Assembly (NCBI GenBank): GCA_013407085.1
Contig: JACCGJ010013253.1
Coordinates: 1-64,000, forward strand
Direction: 5' to 3'
Source of the DNA: Atriophallophorus winterbourni
Lineage: Eukaryota > Platyhelminthes > Trematoda > Plagiorchiida > Microphallidae
Length of the DNA: 64,000 bases
The stretch's first letter is position 1; each line of letters starts with the position of its first letter. This document shows positions 31,001 to 41,845 of this stretch, piece by piece. The translations under genes were made by a program, and so were the position numbers. The notes under the pieces are model-generated. The model made no database searches, was not told where the DNA came from, and saw nothing but the letters and a program-made list of their open reading frames with translations.

Positions 31001-32579
31001 AAAGTTTTAAACGAACTAACTTTGAACAACGATAAATCTTGAAGTAATTGTTAAAACAGATAAGCAGAGTCAGCATTTGAGTAAATATTCCACTTAATGG
31101 ATCTAAGGCAAGTGAGCAAGTCAACGGAATAGACTAGATCTCACAGTTCGTATATTTCGGAATCTACAAGTTCTTCGTTATTTACCGTCATATAAGTTGA
31201 AATTAGCTATAGTTTTCAAGGAAAACCCTCAGTACATCTGTCAGCACCAAAGGTTTTATATACCTGAATGCTTGGCTCTCTGTTGTAGCCATTTCTGATT
31301 CGAATTTTATGAACCTAATTATGATCCATATTCAGAACCTTTTCTCTAGAATGTAATAATTTATGGCAAAAAAGCATCCAGCTTCTCGCTTACTACACGT
31401 TGATATATATTGCATCAATAAAAATGATTCTCAATCACATTCAATATATCCGTAGTGTAATGCATAAATACTCATATGTTGCTAAATACGTGCAGTCAAT
31501 TCGTTTTACAAAAGGTCTACCAAATTAATAAGCGGACACCATAGGCGTTAGCAAGAGTTTCGGGTAGCTCATTCCAAAGAATGCATATAAAGAGTCAAAT
31601 TATCGGTTTTTAATGAAGCTGCATGGGTACGTGGGTCGCGTATTTAGTCATTGGTTTAGAGCATCTATGATCTTGTACATGAGAAGCACATCACACGGAA
31701 TAAGGTATGCAATTGTAGGTCACTGGTGGATAAAGCAAGAATGGGAAATCTGATCATTCGCATATTCCCGCCCATGCGGTATAATGTAGATATATGCACA
31801 TGGAATTTAAAAAATCAGGTTAAGTAGTCTCAACCTTTGCGTGCAATTTTTTAAGATCAGCCAAATGAACTGAACATGGTGCGGGGGCCCCTACGGAAAC
31901 CAGTGACACGAAATCGCGTGAGAAATTAAATCTAAATGTCATCCGCAGCACGCACGTTTGGTCTGCAAGCTGAGATTAGATAATTTCTAAATAATTAAGC
32001 TGTTTGTGTTTGACTTTTTCATATGAGTAATAAACACGAGACCAAATGAAGTGTTCGTGCATTTTGTGAATTGTGTGGGATTATGGTCAAGGTATTGTTC
32101 TCGGGTGTGAATCCTAACGCACTAGACGGCAGGACAGGAAACGGGGTGGACGTGATTAATGTCTGATCCCTTGTCCTTTGGGTTTTGGCCAACAACGTCG
32201 AGACTGGAACGTGATTCGACCTCGGGTGACCTGATATAATGACCTCCTTGACGATATTACCCCGTATCGTTTCGTGTTGGAGATAAACCCAGTTCTTGTG
32301 TGATCAACACCATAATGATTGCGGAAATGTTTCATCCAAAACGACATCAGCATCACATGTTGCTTTGAATAAGGTTTTGCTTTAGAAACGCTGCTAGGCC
32401 TCAAACAATGAATATTCTGCACTTAAGGTAACGCATTTTATTGTTATTGATAATTTAACTGGATAATCATTTATTCACCAATGAGTTAGTTCGTGATATG
32501 AGGCTGAATGTGTGTGCTCCCTTGCGAGGACGAATTTCCTGATTATAAATATGTTTCTATTTATAATTGCATCACTTAC
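31001..32579 (-). other. Metalloproteinase intron between hinge exons
   Basis: Mostly AT-rich. A stretch at about 32,040-32,430 is richer in G and C and has an 88-codon minus-strand open frame (NHYGVDHTRTGFISNTKRYG) that I could not assign; it may be an old element. Confidence 0.4.
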
Positions 32580-32666
32580 GTGTTGGGGGAAATTTGGTCG
32601 GTTCTGTTGGGTACGTGACTGGATATCCCATCGTAGTAGTTTCCCGTTTACGTGTAGTACGAGGAC
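32580..32666 (-). CDS. Probable metalloproteinase hinge exon (Thr/Pro-rich)
   Basis: 87 nt between acceptor TTTTAG and donor GTAAGT. In phase 1 it reads PRTTRKRETTTMGYPVTYP then TEPTKFPPT, like an MMP linker. Exon 5 ends in phase 0, so a short exon ending in phase 1 is needed between them: candidates are 13 nt at 34,145-34,133 (SLFYG) or 34 nt just upstream after a TTTTCCAG acceptor; I could not decide. Confidence 0.6.
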
Positions 32667-32739
32667 CTAAAATTAAAATGCTCTTGTCATAAGACAAAGT
32701 GCTGTTTGATTAACGTAGCTATATGAGACATGATTCTGA

Positions 32740-33855
32740 AACAAAATCGTGTGACTGAGTTGAAGAGAGGAATCCTAACACCCATCTACAAAGGGGGAAC
32801 TCGTTCTGACCCAGCAAATTACCACCGTAACACTCCTTCCAGTGATCTGAAAAGTTATGGCGCGAATATTGTACGAGGAAATTGTGAGTCATCTCGAAAC
32901 TCAAACTAGTTTTCCAGAGACCAACTTAATTTCGGAAGTCTCGTTTTTGCTTGACTAACCTACTAGAGATCATGGACGACTGTACGCAAGCAGTTTATCA
33001 AGGTGGTTGCGTGCATGAATGTTATTGGGAAAACCAAAGGCAGTTCATCGAGTCGCAATTATATACAACTGAGCAAGATGCGGGATGTTGGTATTAATGG
33101 GTTTCTTATTACCGGGTTGAGAAAAAACATTCTTGAACGCAAGGCAAATTTTCGTAACGATGATGTGATGTCTGAGGAAATCAAAGCCACTAAAGGTGTC
33201 TGGTACCTGGTCCGGTTCTTTTTTTGGTATACAACAACGAACTTACGAAACTTCACACAGACAAAATATTCCCTTTGCGGATGATTCTGAACTTTGGATG
33301 TGAATCACATCAAGCGTGGACTGTTTGCGCTTAAAAGCAACCTGGGTATATTGAGCAACTGGTCAAAGTTAAACTAGATTCCATTCAACCTCAGAAAGTG
33401 CACAATTTTCGAATAAGTAATGTTTTCCCATTCTACAACGTTGGATCGCAACAACTGGAATTGAAAACAAAAGAAAAGGACTTCGGCGCATGGATTATTG
33501 GAATTATTAAGCATATCATGCAATGCGAATCGTTTTACAACCGAGCTAGCCGAATGCTAGGTTTGCTTCGGCGTATTTTCGGAAACATTACCCATACTCA
33601 TAAATACGTGTATTAACCCATTAATGGAATTCTCAGTGCAAGCTTGGCCATCATGGCTACAAAAGGACATCTAGCTGCTTAAGCGGATTTATAACCGAGC
33701 AACTAAAATGGTTGGATGTCCCTGCAACCTACCATATGAGGATCGACCGATTCATCTTAATTAGGATACACTGATTCGCAGACATGTTCGATTGGATCTA
33801 ATCCCAACTTATAAATTAATGAACACATCAATTTCTTCCCTATATCTTCTAAACG
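32740..33855 (+). mobile_element. CR1-like relic in a metalloproteinase intron (antisense)
   Basis: Plus-strand RT pieces in element order: LTPIYKGGTRSDPANY (about 32,775), VWYLVRFFFWY (an eroded GVPQGSVLGP block), and from about 33,540 NRASRMLGLLRRIFG, INPLMEFSVQAWPSWLQKDI and RIYNRATKMV. Frameshifts throughout. It lies opposite to the host gene. Confidence 0.65.
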
Positions 33856-33860
33856 CCCAA

Positions 33861-33864
<4 letters not shown>

Positions 33865-33894
<30 letters not shown>
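33865..33894. repeat. AT dinucleotide microsatellite
   Basis: Uninterrupted TA/AT run just after the LINE relic. Confidence 0.9.
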
Positions 33895-33895
<1 letters not shown>

Positions 33896-34239
33896 TTTAT
33901 GGCTTTTTCTTAATTATTGGATCTAAGTATATAAATTAGTTTGGGTCAGACATGTACATTTCGACCATATTGTCGTTCAACGTTTATCCGGTAACTGAAG
34001 CATAGCGAAGATTGTGAATTTATCTTAATTGTATTTGATAATTATGAAGTAAAACGGGCAATCGCCAACACAGAACCATTCCTCAATCTGATTCCGGTTT
34101 TTCTTCTGCGTGAAGCGATGAGATTTCTGGACCATAAAATAGAGACTTCACAAACGATACCACCCATTTAATACTGTATCTTGGGCTCGAATTATATTCT
34201 GGAAAATCAACTTTGGCAACATCGTCACATTTATCTTAC

Positions 34240-34400
34240 CGTAAAGCGATTGAATTTTAAGATGTCATCACTGCCTAACTTCGGTTCGCCTGATTTTTGT
34301 CCGTATAATGGGTACATGATTGCTCTGCTATTTTGTGAATGCCATAGTCCCAGACTGTGACCAATTTCATGCAGCACGACCATAAATAGATCAGTAGAAT
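34240..34400 (-). CDS. Metalloproteinase exon 5: catalytic zinc site and Met-turn
   Basis: Acceptor CGTTCCATTTCAG; reads STDLFMVVLHEIGHSLGLWH, with the three zinc-binding His and catalytic Glu, then SRAIMYPLYG (Met-turn) and LGSDDILKFNRFT. Donor GTAAGA, phase 0. The usual end of the catalytic domain (a LYG-type segment) is not in this exon. Confidence 0.9.
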
Positions 34401-37400
34401 CTGAAATGGAACGAATTTGCATGTTACGATTCCAATTACGCATGATAGCACTGAATTAAATGTTTCCAACTTAAAAGAGTCATTTGTAAATTCGTGTACC
34501 GAAAAATACGCGGTGAATTCAACATTAAACGTAGGCCAGATAATTAAAGCAATTATGGGGATTCGCCACTTGACCACAAATCATTTAATGAATCGGTTTC
34601 CGTTATCATCTTGCAGTTTTCCCAAAACTTCAATCAGGTTACAATCTTCTGACTGTTACAAGTCTCAAAGAGGCCCATCCAGATGTTTCCAGTTGCTTAC
34701 ACAACCAGAAATCGGCAGTGGAGATTACTTGCAAGAGAAGCGACAACTGAGTCAAGTAAACCTTGAACAAAAATACTTGTAATATCATAATACCTCTCGT
34801 TCACATTAGAAAACGCTCTCATAATATTTACCCCGTCATTTCGAAACTCCAAAAATTCTGCCAACGTTTAAATAAATCGAGCTGACGTTTTTGCCCGTTT
34901 GACATGGCTGATATTGGTTGTTTTCTTTTGTCTCGATTTTCTTTAGAAACAAAACATCCTTTTTAATAAAAGTTCTCAACATTTACCAGTAAACATACAC
35001 TTCGGAATCAATTGTTTCAAATCAAGGCACTTTCCGCGAATTTGGCCATAATAGTTGTATTTATTAATTGAGTATCTCTATTATACTCAATCAACAGAAA
35101 AAAATTCGTCAAGATTAATTTTAATCATTTGTGTTTTCCTTGTGTTCGCTTGCAAGAACTCTTACAACGTTGCCCAAATATCCCTAACCAGAAAGCATCA
35201 GCATTTCATTCAGTCCGCAGCCATCTACAGACATCTATGTTGATTATGCGATGTTGTCTCAGATACACTACACTATGCGGTTCATCATTTAGGATGATTA
35301 ATTAAAAACCACAATGAAATGAATTGAAATCCCTGTGTGTTGGCCTTTAATCGTGCAAAATGTATAATGCTGTCGTTTGAAAATTCTTCGCACCATATGT
35401 ATACGTCTGGCATGCAAGATCTCACCTGGAATCTCATGGAAGAATACCTGTTTCTGGGTTTCTTGTAGCCTCAATCCGGGAAACTGTTGCCACAGTATAT
35501 AATATCGTAGGCTATATCTTGAATTTGTCAAAAAGTATATTCGGGAATAAAGCACGCGTAACCTTAATCCGGATATTAAATACTTATGTATGCGTCATGT
35601 TATGTAATGCTGAATCCATGCTTGGGCACCATGGCTCAGGCGCACAAGCCGTGTACCCAAATGGGCAAATATATTAAGCAAACAAAGTAAAATCTCGTTA
35701 CTATCCCACCTCGCTACTAGGCCACTTTTGCTCGCTCCAGGCAGATGGCATAGCAGCGAGATTTGACTGTATATTAATTAGGTTTTCCCCTATCGAATTA
35801 CCAAGGGATTATTATAAAAGAATATTGAATATGAAACATACTAGGTGAACCGTTTATCGACCAATCCTCATCATCGTCAAAGTGGACATCCCCGTATATA
35901 GACATATTTTTACCCGACGTTTCCGGGAAAAATGCGTGAGCTAATTCGGCACCTAAATAAGAGAAAAACCACAAATTAGCAATTCCGTGATATCCTAGAA
36001 CAGTTGGAACGCTGTTTGCTAAAAACAGTAAGATTTTAAAAATATCTCGCAGGGTCCACTATAAATAAGTAGCGATTAACCGTTTGCGAAATGCGTGTGT
36101 TAGAGCTGGTTCCGTCACATTTATGCCACCGAACACCCCAGACAATACATTTAAAAAATTCATACAACTCTAATCAAATTGAAATTTGTTTGTCCGTCAT
36201 CCCATTATTTTGATTTTCCAGGTTGTCCCCACAACATTTAAAGCTGCCGAGAGTGGTAGAATATATTTGCTATCCCAGGAGGTTTCATCCAAAATACCGT
36301 CGTTTAAATTGTTTCGAAGCACTAAAGCCTGGTTTGAATATTTGCTACTGATCTCGAAATCATACGAAATACAGGATACCTGAAGAAAAGCTACACTATC
36401 TCTTCAATAAACCGACAGATTGAAAGTTCTGTTCATAACACCTATAAAAACTACTGCTGCGCTACATGGTTCACTCTGATGATCCTCTACATACAACGGA
36501 CTCGCTTTTTATTAATGTCTCCTCGTTGCCTGCTGTTGAATCTTTTTCATATATGAACATCCGTTTTACGTGATATCTGGCTGCACATTTATGATATAAG
36601 TCGTTAGGAAAATTTCATGGCACAATAAAGACGACCTGCGGATTGTTTGAAAACATATGATGCACTGACCTTTAATGATTAGCTTTTCTCGTATGTTATA
36701 ATATAAAACGATTGTCAGTTTACTAAATAAAAGTCTATAGTTTCTTTAATTATGGCCTGTAGAATTAGAGGCAAATATGAATCAACGATTCGTTTCACCG
36801 AGATTGACTGCGGAAATCACTTAAATGTACAGATCTCTTCTCAAGGTTCATTGGGCAAACGGATTGACGAGAACATATTATGTTAGTTATGCAAACAGCT
36901 TTGTTTAAACCGTCCCATGCTTTTCAAAACCTTAATTGTTATTTTATAGACAGGTAACTTTCTCCACAGAAACCGTCAGCATTAAGGGCCTAATTGATTC
37001 ACATATTGTACGAACTAGTCCTTAAGTTACTACCTATTTGACTGTTGTGAACGTTATATACACGTTTCCCGAGGTAATTCTTTAGAAAGTTTGCGCTTGT
37101 TCATGGGCAAACAAACCGACACACATCGTCGTTGGTTTGTAATAGATCAGGAAGTAGACACCTCAGAACTGCTGAGTCTTTGGTTAAGCGCGTGTTTGTG
37201 ATTTTGTCAATACAAATCTATTATGCATTAATTTAACACTGATTAGTACTAGTAATTAAAGCCGTAATTTCCACAAATTGCATAAAGGAAGACATTTAAT
37301 GGTCACCTTCAGATTTAGGAAATAATTGTTCTCAACATATGCCGAACAACAGTTTGAATAGCCAGCAAAAGTATGCTAAATTTTAAATGGTTTGATCTCG

Positions 37401-40400
37401 AGTTACTACACTATTTTTATTGTTTTACATTCAAAATATGTTTTGTGTCAATAGGTTTGACCTGCTTAATTCATAATAAAGGTTTATAGCTTGAAAGATT
37501 CGAAATATGTATTTTAATCGGTAAAAGCTACCGACAAATAATTTATTGATTGGGAGAACGAGAATATCCGACATTTGTGCCTCTATTTTTCATTCGTGGT
37601 ATTTTGTGGAAGACTATGGATGAATAATTTATTAAATAACAATGACGATATTTCGTCATTTTATCAATGAAATAACTATTCGGCATTTTCGAGTATGGAT
37701 TCAAAACACTTGAAATACGCTAAACCATTATTATCATTTTTGGCGTAAATTGTAGAAGTTTGAAGCACTTGAAATGGCTTTTAAGAAAAACATATTTTCA
37801 TGGATTCCTTTCAGATCGATAGCCGATATAACAATTTTCACAGTAAACTATCATACCTTTACCATCAAAAACACGGCCGTCGTTGTGATCTCCTACTTCA
37901 AAACTAAATATCATATCCGCCGGTTTGGAATGGTTCGGTTCCTCGATGAAATTCAGCTCTGCCGCATCAGACCATTTGTCGAGGGCTTTCTCAATCGTTT
38001 TTTTGGCATCATCCCATGAAATAGTTCTAGAGTTATTTGCTAACCTTGAAGGGATACACAAAAAATATTGGGCGTGATCAAAGTGAAAACTGGTACCGTA
38101 TTTCGAATCTACTATATTTATGTACATCCATTGTCTATATTGAACGAAGGAGTCCAACGACAACATTACCAATGTAACGTACGTCTTCTTGATAAAACCT
38201 TACTCAGAACAAACTTGGCATTTGTATTAACCCGAGCGAGTGAATTTGACTGTAACAAAATTCAACAATTATTGTCCTGATTTCGACACTAATATCAGTT
38301 TAGTTTTGTTTGATTGCAGATGTGTCCTATGATTAAATTCAAAGATGGCGTATAGACCAACAATGTTCAAAGCCTAATAGATTTAGACAAAATCGTACAT
38401 TTCCTGATGCGTAAGTGACGAAAGTGAATTCGTACAATGAAGCATTCAATCTTAAAACTTGAATTTTGGATCATAGATATGTGTGCTTCTTCATTGTGCC
38501 AGTTTGCAACGCATTTTTGTATAAAGCCATACGCCCACGCCATAACTCAAATCGAAAATTGCTAGATGGACATAATGTCGGCTATAAAAATATATAAATT
38601 ATTCCATCGTCGCTCATTATGTGATTTTAATCACTAAACCCAGAATTAGGCCGATTAAACCTGCATGCAGTTTTCTGGACATTGTGCTAATTCGAACGGA
38701 AAAAGGCCAGCATGTACTGTTGGTGTGTTTCGAAGGCTTTTCAGCGTATAAATGTTTCATTCGCATTCATGTTCTCCACAAATTGATTGCAAAGTGATGC
38801 TGCTAGCTGATATTTACATGACACAAATCCGCATTTGGTGAGTGATCTTTAAAGCGTTTTTCTTCTAGTTGTTTACTAATCGAAGAATATGTACAATCTA
38901 AGCGTTTTGTGGAGAATATGTTGTTTATGTTTGCGAATACTCAACCATGCCTACCCCATCGAAGTATTCACAAATTTGATAATGACATTTCGTAATTGTG
39001 ACACTGAACTCAAATTTCATTCCTCAATCCTCTGTGTATTAGAAAAATTGAAGAAGCACATACATTTATCTCTATGATGAATGATCGTCGAGGCACATAC
39101 CTGGTGCAAAATTTCAAACAATTCATAAAATCCACAAATTCAAAAGTACCCGGCAGTTATCAGTGAAACTACCGTTTTCTGTATAATTGATTCGACAAAG
39201 TTTGCACTCAAAATCACAGACCACAGCAAATTATAATCAACTTAAAACTACGATCAAATGAATAAGTTCTGATCAAATTCAAATTTTGTATTAGATCTTT
39301 TTGCTGAAACACCATAGCAATGCTCATTTAGTAGTTATTTATGATTCACTTTTAAAATAAAGTTTACATTTACCTCGAAGCCAACATTTTAAGTTAATGA
39401 TAACGTAAACAATACTGTTTTGTAATATTCCCCTGCTGATGACCAAATGTAGTCTAATCCAACTTCTCGGTTCGGGTTCAATGAAACATAAGCCGTCAAT
39501 TATGTTAAAATCTCACGAGGTTAAACATGGGTCGTTAAATATTCCGGTATTTTAGAATCAGGTTTAACGTAAAAGGATACTAGAAATTAGGAACGGCCCG
39601 ATTGAAAATCATCAACAGGTAACATTTAGTCATTGCTTAGAATAAAATAACATTATATAACAGTTAAATTGTTTGAAGATGATCGAATTAAATAAGTTGC
39701 AATTTTGAGATTTAATGAATCGAAAGAAATCAAGCTACACTACCTCCATATTAATGTCGAATTTTCCCATTTCTCGGCGGAACGTGGTTGTCTTCGCAAA
39801 AAAGATATTTTCGGAAAACGAATATCTGGATTTCCACATCTGCTTGCAGTCAAACCCTTGGCTGTCAAGCGGTCGATCTCACCGGTGACTGACAATCCGT
39901 ATTTCATTTGGGAACTTTTAATCGCTGCTTGCTTCACATCGAATGTCGTGTGTTCTTTCCGCTGCCGATTCGTTCGCTGCTGATATACATTGTCTCCTGG
40001 ATTGTAGAAGCTGAGTTTTTCAAGTGATTTCTAATATCGAGGAAAGAATTAGTTTAAAGTCATACTTGGAAATTCATTCTATATATTTGTTACTAATTAA
40101 ATGCGATTAATGATCACGGTGTTACGCATTCTTATGTTCCTTCCATATCGGTTTTCAAGAAATATTGAAGAGTACTCTTGCTTAAAAAAATTCGTTTTTT
40201 TACAAATGTTTAAATAACATTATTAACTGAAACAAGTAACTTTCAACTGAGAAACGTGTAATAGTATGAAGATCCTATTACAATTTTCAATCTCTTCGAC
40301 TCTCGCTACTGCCATCTCAGAGGTGATTCGATTCCTATGTTCAATATATTACATATCCAAATCATTCCGTGAATAAATTCTTCACACGACTACCACTCCG

Positions 40401-41485
40401 AACCAGCTGGAGTCATGAATACACAGTACTTATTCCCGAAAGAGACTAAACTGTCGAAAATATTTTTATTATGTACGTGTATGTTTTACATGGAAATCCC
40501 TACCATGTAATGTTGCACATTCACCCACCTTTGATATATTAAAATCGAACTTGAACAACTTCATTTCGACCAATCCAAGCATTGAACCTATTCTACACCT
40601 TTAAAGCGTTGAACTTTGAACCCATGCATCGAAATAATCTGTACATCTTGACCCCGTGGATTTACATAGGCCATCCAACCGACAGAAAACAGTTTCTGCC
40701 CTAAGGATTTTTACCTGATTCCGTAATCAAACAAATCCCGTGTTTAATAACTATGCTATTCGTAATTCCCATATTATTCTGTGGTTTTGTAAAACTGTGT
40801 GCATTTTAGACCATTAACTTTAATCGAATTAAACGAACGAACTAATATATATATATATATATATATATTTGTATCTATGTTTGATATCTCGTTAGAAATT
40901 TTAGCTGCATACATAAGAAAAAAGGAGACTTAACAACTCAAAAATATAATGTCTCGTGCATCTGTAGATCTGTCTAACATCAAGATGTGATGGTATACTT
41001 AAAATAGTCAAAATTAGACAAAAGGATTCTTTAGCTTTCGACTTCAGTATCTGGCATAACATAGTATATCGTACGATGCTAAGAATCAAGGATGCTATAC
41101 TACGGACTTGGAATAATTATCAATTAGAGTTTATGATGCGTTTATATTGTGAATGATGCAACGCACATACGATAGCAGTGGATGGCCACAACTTATACAT
41201 TCACAGAAAATCACCTCTTCTGTCGATTGTTTTATCTACGATTTATCAACTGACATAGGTCGTGATGAGAAGCAGATAGAGCGCGTATAAAATGAAGTAA
41301 TTCTAGCAATAATATTTTTACTTTTGTAATGTGATGCTCACATCTCCGCATTTTACAAATATTCCGATTTTACTTACCATGGAATCGTCCATACTGAGTT
41401 TCCCTTCTTCCGGAACAGGTTTTGGCTCGCATTCTTTCAAAAAAATACAAACGGCGATTAGAAGGAAAAAGTTCTCAAACTGCAT
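34240..41485 (-). CDS. Matrix metalloproteinase (five-exon core; hinge exons follow downstream)
   Basis: Exons on the minus strand: 41,485-41,378; 40,030-39,744; 38,044-37,857; 35,952-35,842; 34,400-34,240. Each intron is GT-AG and the phases agree, giving 855 nt, 285 codons, without a stop. In order: signal peptide (MQFENFFLLIAVCIF), propeptide with the cysteine switch SRCGNPD, an RRQPR cleavage-like site, and the catalytic domain from WENSTLIWR to the zinc site HEIGHSLGLWH and Met-turn AIMYPLY. The enzyme is a secreted, zinc-dependent endopeptidase of family M10A, activated by removal of the propeptide, acting on extracellular matrix. Thr/Pro-rich hinge exons lie downstream; no hemopexin repeat was found. 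This is the only apparently functional host gene in the window. Confidence 0.85.
35540..35655 (+). mobile_element. Short CR1-like relic in metalloproteinase intron 4 region
   Basis: Plus strand resembles the RT block INTYIRPVMEYSIQAWAPWL in eroded form (IRILNTYVCVMLCNAE, MLGHHGSG). Confidence 0.45.
35842..35952 (-). CDS. Metalloproteinase exon 4: structural metal-binding loop
   Basis: Acceptor TTTTTCTCTTATTTAG; 111 nt reading ELAHAFFPETSG and GDVHFDDDEDWSINGSP. The pattern LAHAFFP followed by GDxHFDxDExW is diagnostic for MMP catalytic domains and supplies His and Asp ligands for structural zinc and calcium. Donor GTATGT. Confidence 0.9.
36000..37780. other. Metalloproteinase intron 3, no feature seen
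   Basis: AT-rich intronic DNA without a recognisable element or exon. Confidence 0.5.
37857..38044 (-). CDS. Metalloproteinase exon 3: N-terminal catalytic domain
   Basis: Acceptor CCCTTCAAG; 188 nt reading LANNSRTISWDDAKKTIEKA, LDKWSDAAELNF, then ADMIFSFEVGDHNDGRVFDG. The DHNDGRVFDG segment corresponds to the structural zinc/calcium loop (HGDxxPFDGxG in the family). Donor GTATGA after AAAG leaves phase 1. Confidence 0.85.
38100..39700. other. Metalloproteinase intron 2, no feature seen
   Basis: AT-rich intronic DNA; short open frames only. Confidence 0.5.
39744..40030 (-). CDS. Metalloproteinase exon 2: propeptide with cysteine switch
   Basis: Acceptor TTCTTTCCTCGATATTAG, then 287 nt in frame from KSLEKLSFYNP. 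It contains the peptidoglycan-binding-like helix region (AAIKSSQMKYGLSVTGEID), the switch SRCGNPDIR, whose Cys would hold the active-site zinc in the latent enzyme, the basic site RRQPR, and the first catalytic strand TLIW, ending in phase 2 at donor GTAGTG. The canonical Pro before RCG is replaced by Ser. Confidence 0.85.
40620..40868 (+). mobile_element. CR1-like 3' UTR relic with AT microsatellite
   Basis: Aligns with the 3' UTR of the element ending at 47,235 (CCATGCATC, GAAAACAGTTTCTGCCCT, CCCATATTATTCTGTGGTTT, TTTTAGACCATT). An AT run follows at 40,846-40,868. It lies in intron 1 of the metalloproteinase. Confidence 0.65.
40975..41200 (+). repeat. Duplicated block A (copy at 51,995-52,230)
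   Basis: Intron 1 sequence next to metalloproteinase exon 1; shares TTTATGATGCGTTTATATTG, GCAACGCACA and a long diverged alignment with 52.0-52.23 kb. Confidence 0.7.
41378..41485 (-). CDS. Metalloproteinase exon 1: signal peptide
   Basis: Thirty-six codons, MQFENFFLLIAVCIFLKE onward, ending in an ATG codon right at donor GTAAGT (phase 0). I chose the Met at 41,485 rather than the upstream in-frame Met at 41,524 because it starts a clean signal peptide and because a TATA box at 41,542-41,549 would place the transcript start near 41,515, downstream of the other Met. Confidence 0.8.
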
Positions 41486-41541
41486 CGGTACGTGATTTTT
41501 TATGTAAGGCGCGACTATTTTCAACTGCTACACAACCTTAA

Positions 41542-41549
41542 TATTTATA
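41542..41549 (-). promoter_or_regulatory. TATA box of the metalloproteinase gene
   Basis: TATAAATA on the minus strand, 57 bp before the chosen start codon. This segment is missing from the duplicated copy at 52.24 kb. Confidence 0.5.
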
Positions 41550-41599
41550 GGCACACGTTCAAATTTTACGGATTAAAACGTTACATACCACAACTATCT

Positions 41600-41845
41600 T
41601 TTCACTTTGAAAAAGAATTACTTTCAGTTTTGCATACAAAAATTGCTAACAACAACTTACAATAATACACTGAAGGGGTTTGAATGAAAAACAATGAAAA
41701 TAAGTGCACGGAACAACACTCCATCACCAGTTCAACTAGTTTTTATGTTGAGGAATGTGTTGCGGCAATGTCGGTGAGTGAACAAAAGGATCGATGTTAT
41801 TGTGTTAAAAATAACGATGACTTTTCAAAGTGGGCAGGATTAGAA
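41600..41845 (+). repeat. Duplicated block B (copy at 52,243-52,475)
   Basis: Sequence upstream of the metalloproteinase promoter; shares AAAATTGCTAACAACAA, GAAAATAAGTGCACG, TTTTATGTTGAGGAATGTGT and GGTGAGTGAAC with the 52-kb copy. Confidence 0.7.

Noticed and set aside
32156..32422. 88-codon minus-strand frame as a metalloproteinase exon
   Set aside because: It ends in a stop, shows no MMP or hemopexin motif and lies between two in-phase hinge exons; more likely an old element.
41318..41524. Start codon of the metalloproteinase at 41,524
   Set aside because: It would put a charged stretch before the signal peptide and lies at or upstream of the transcript start predicted from the TATA box at 41,542-41,549.
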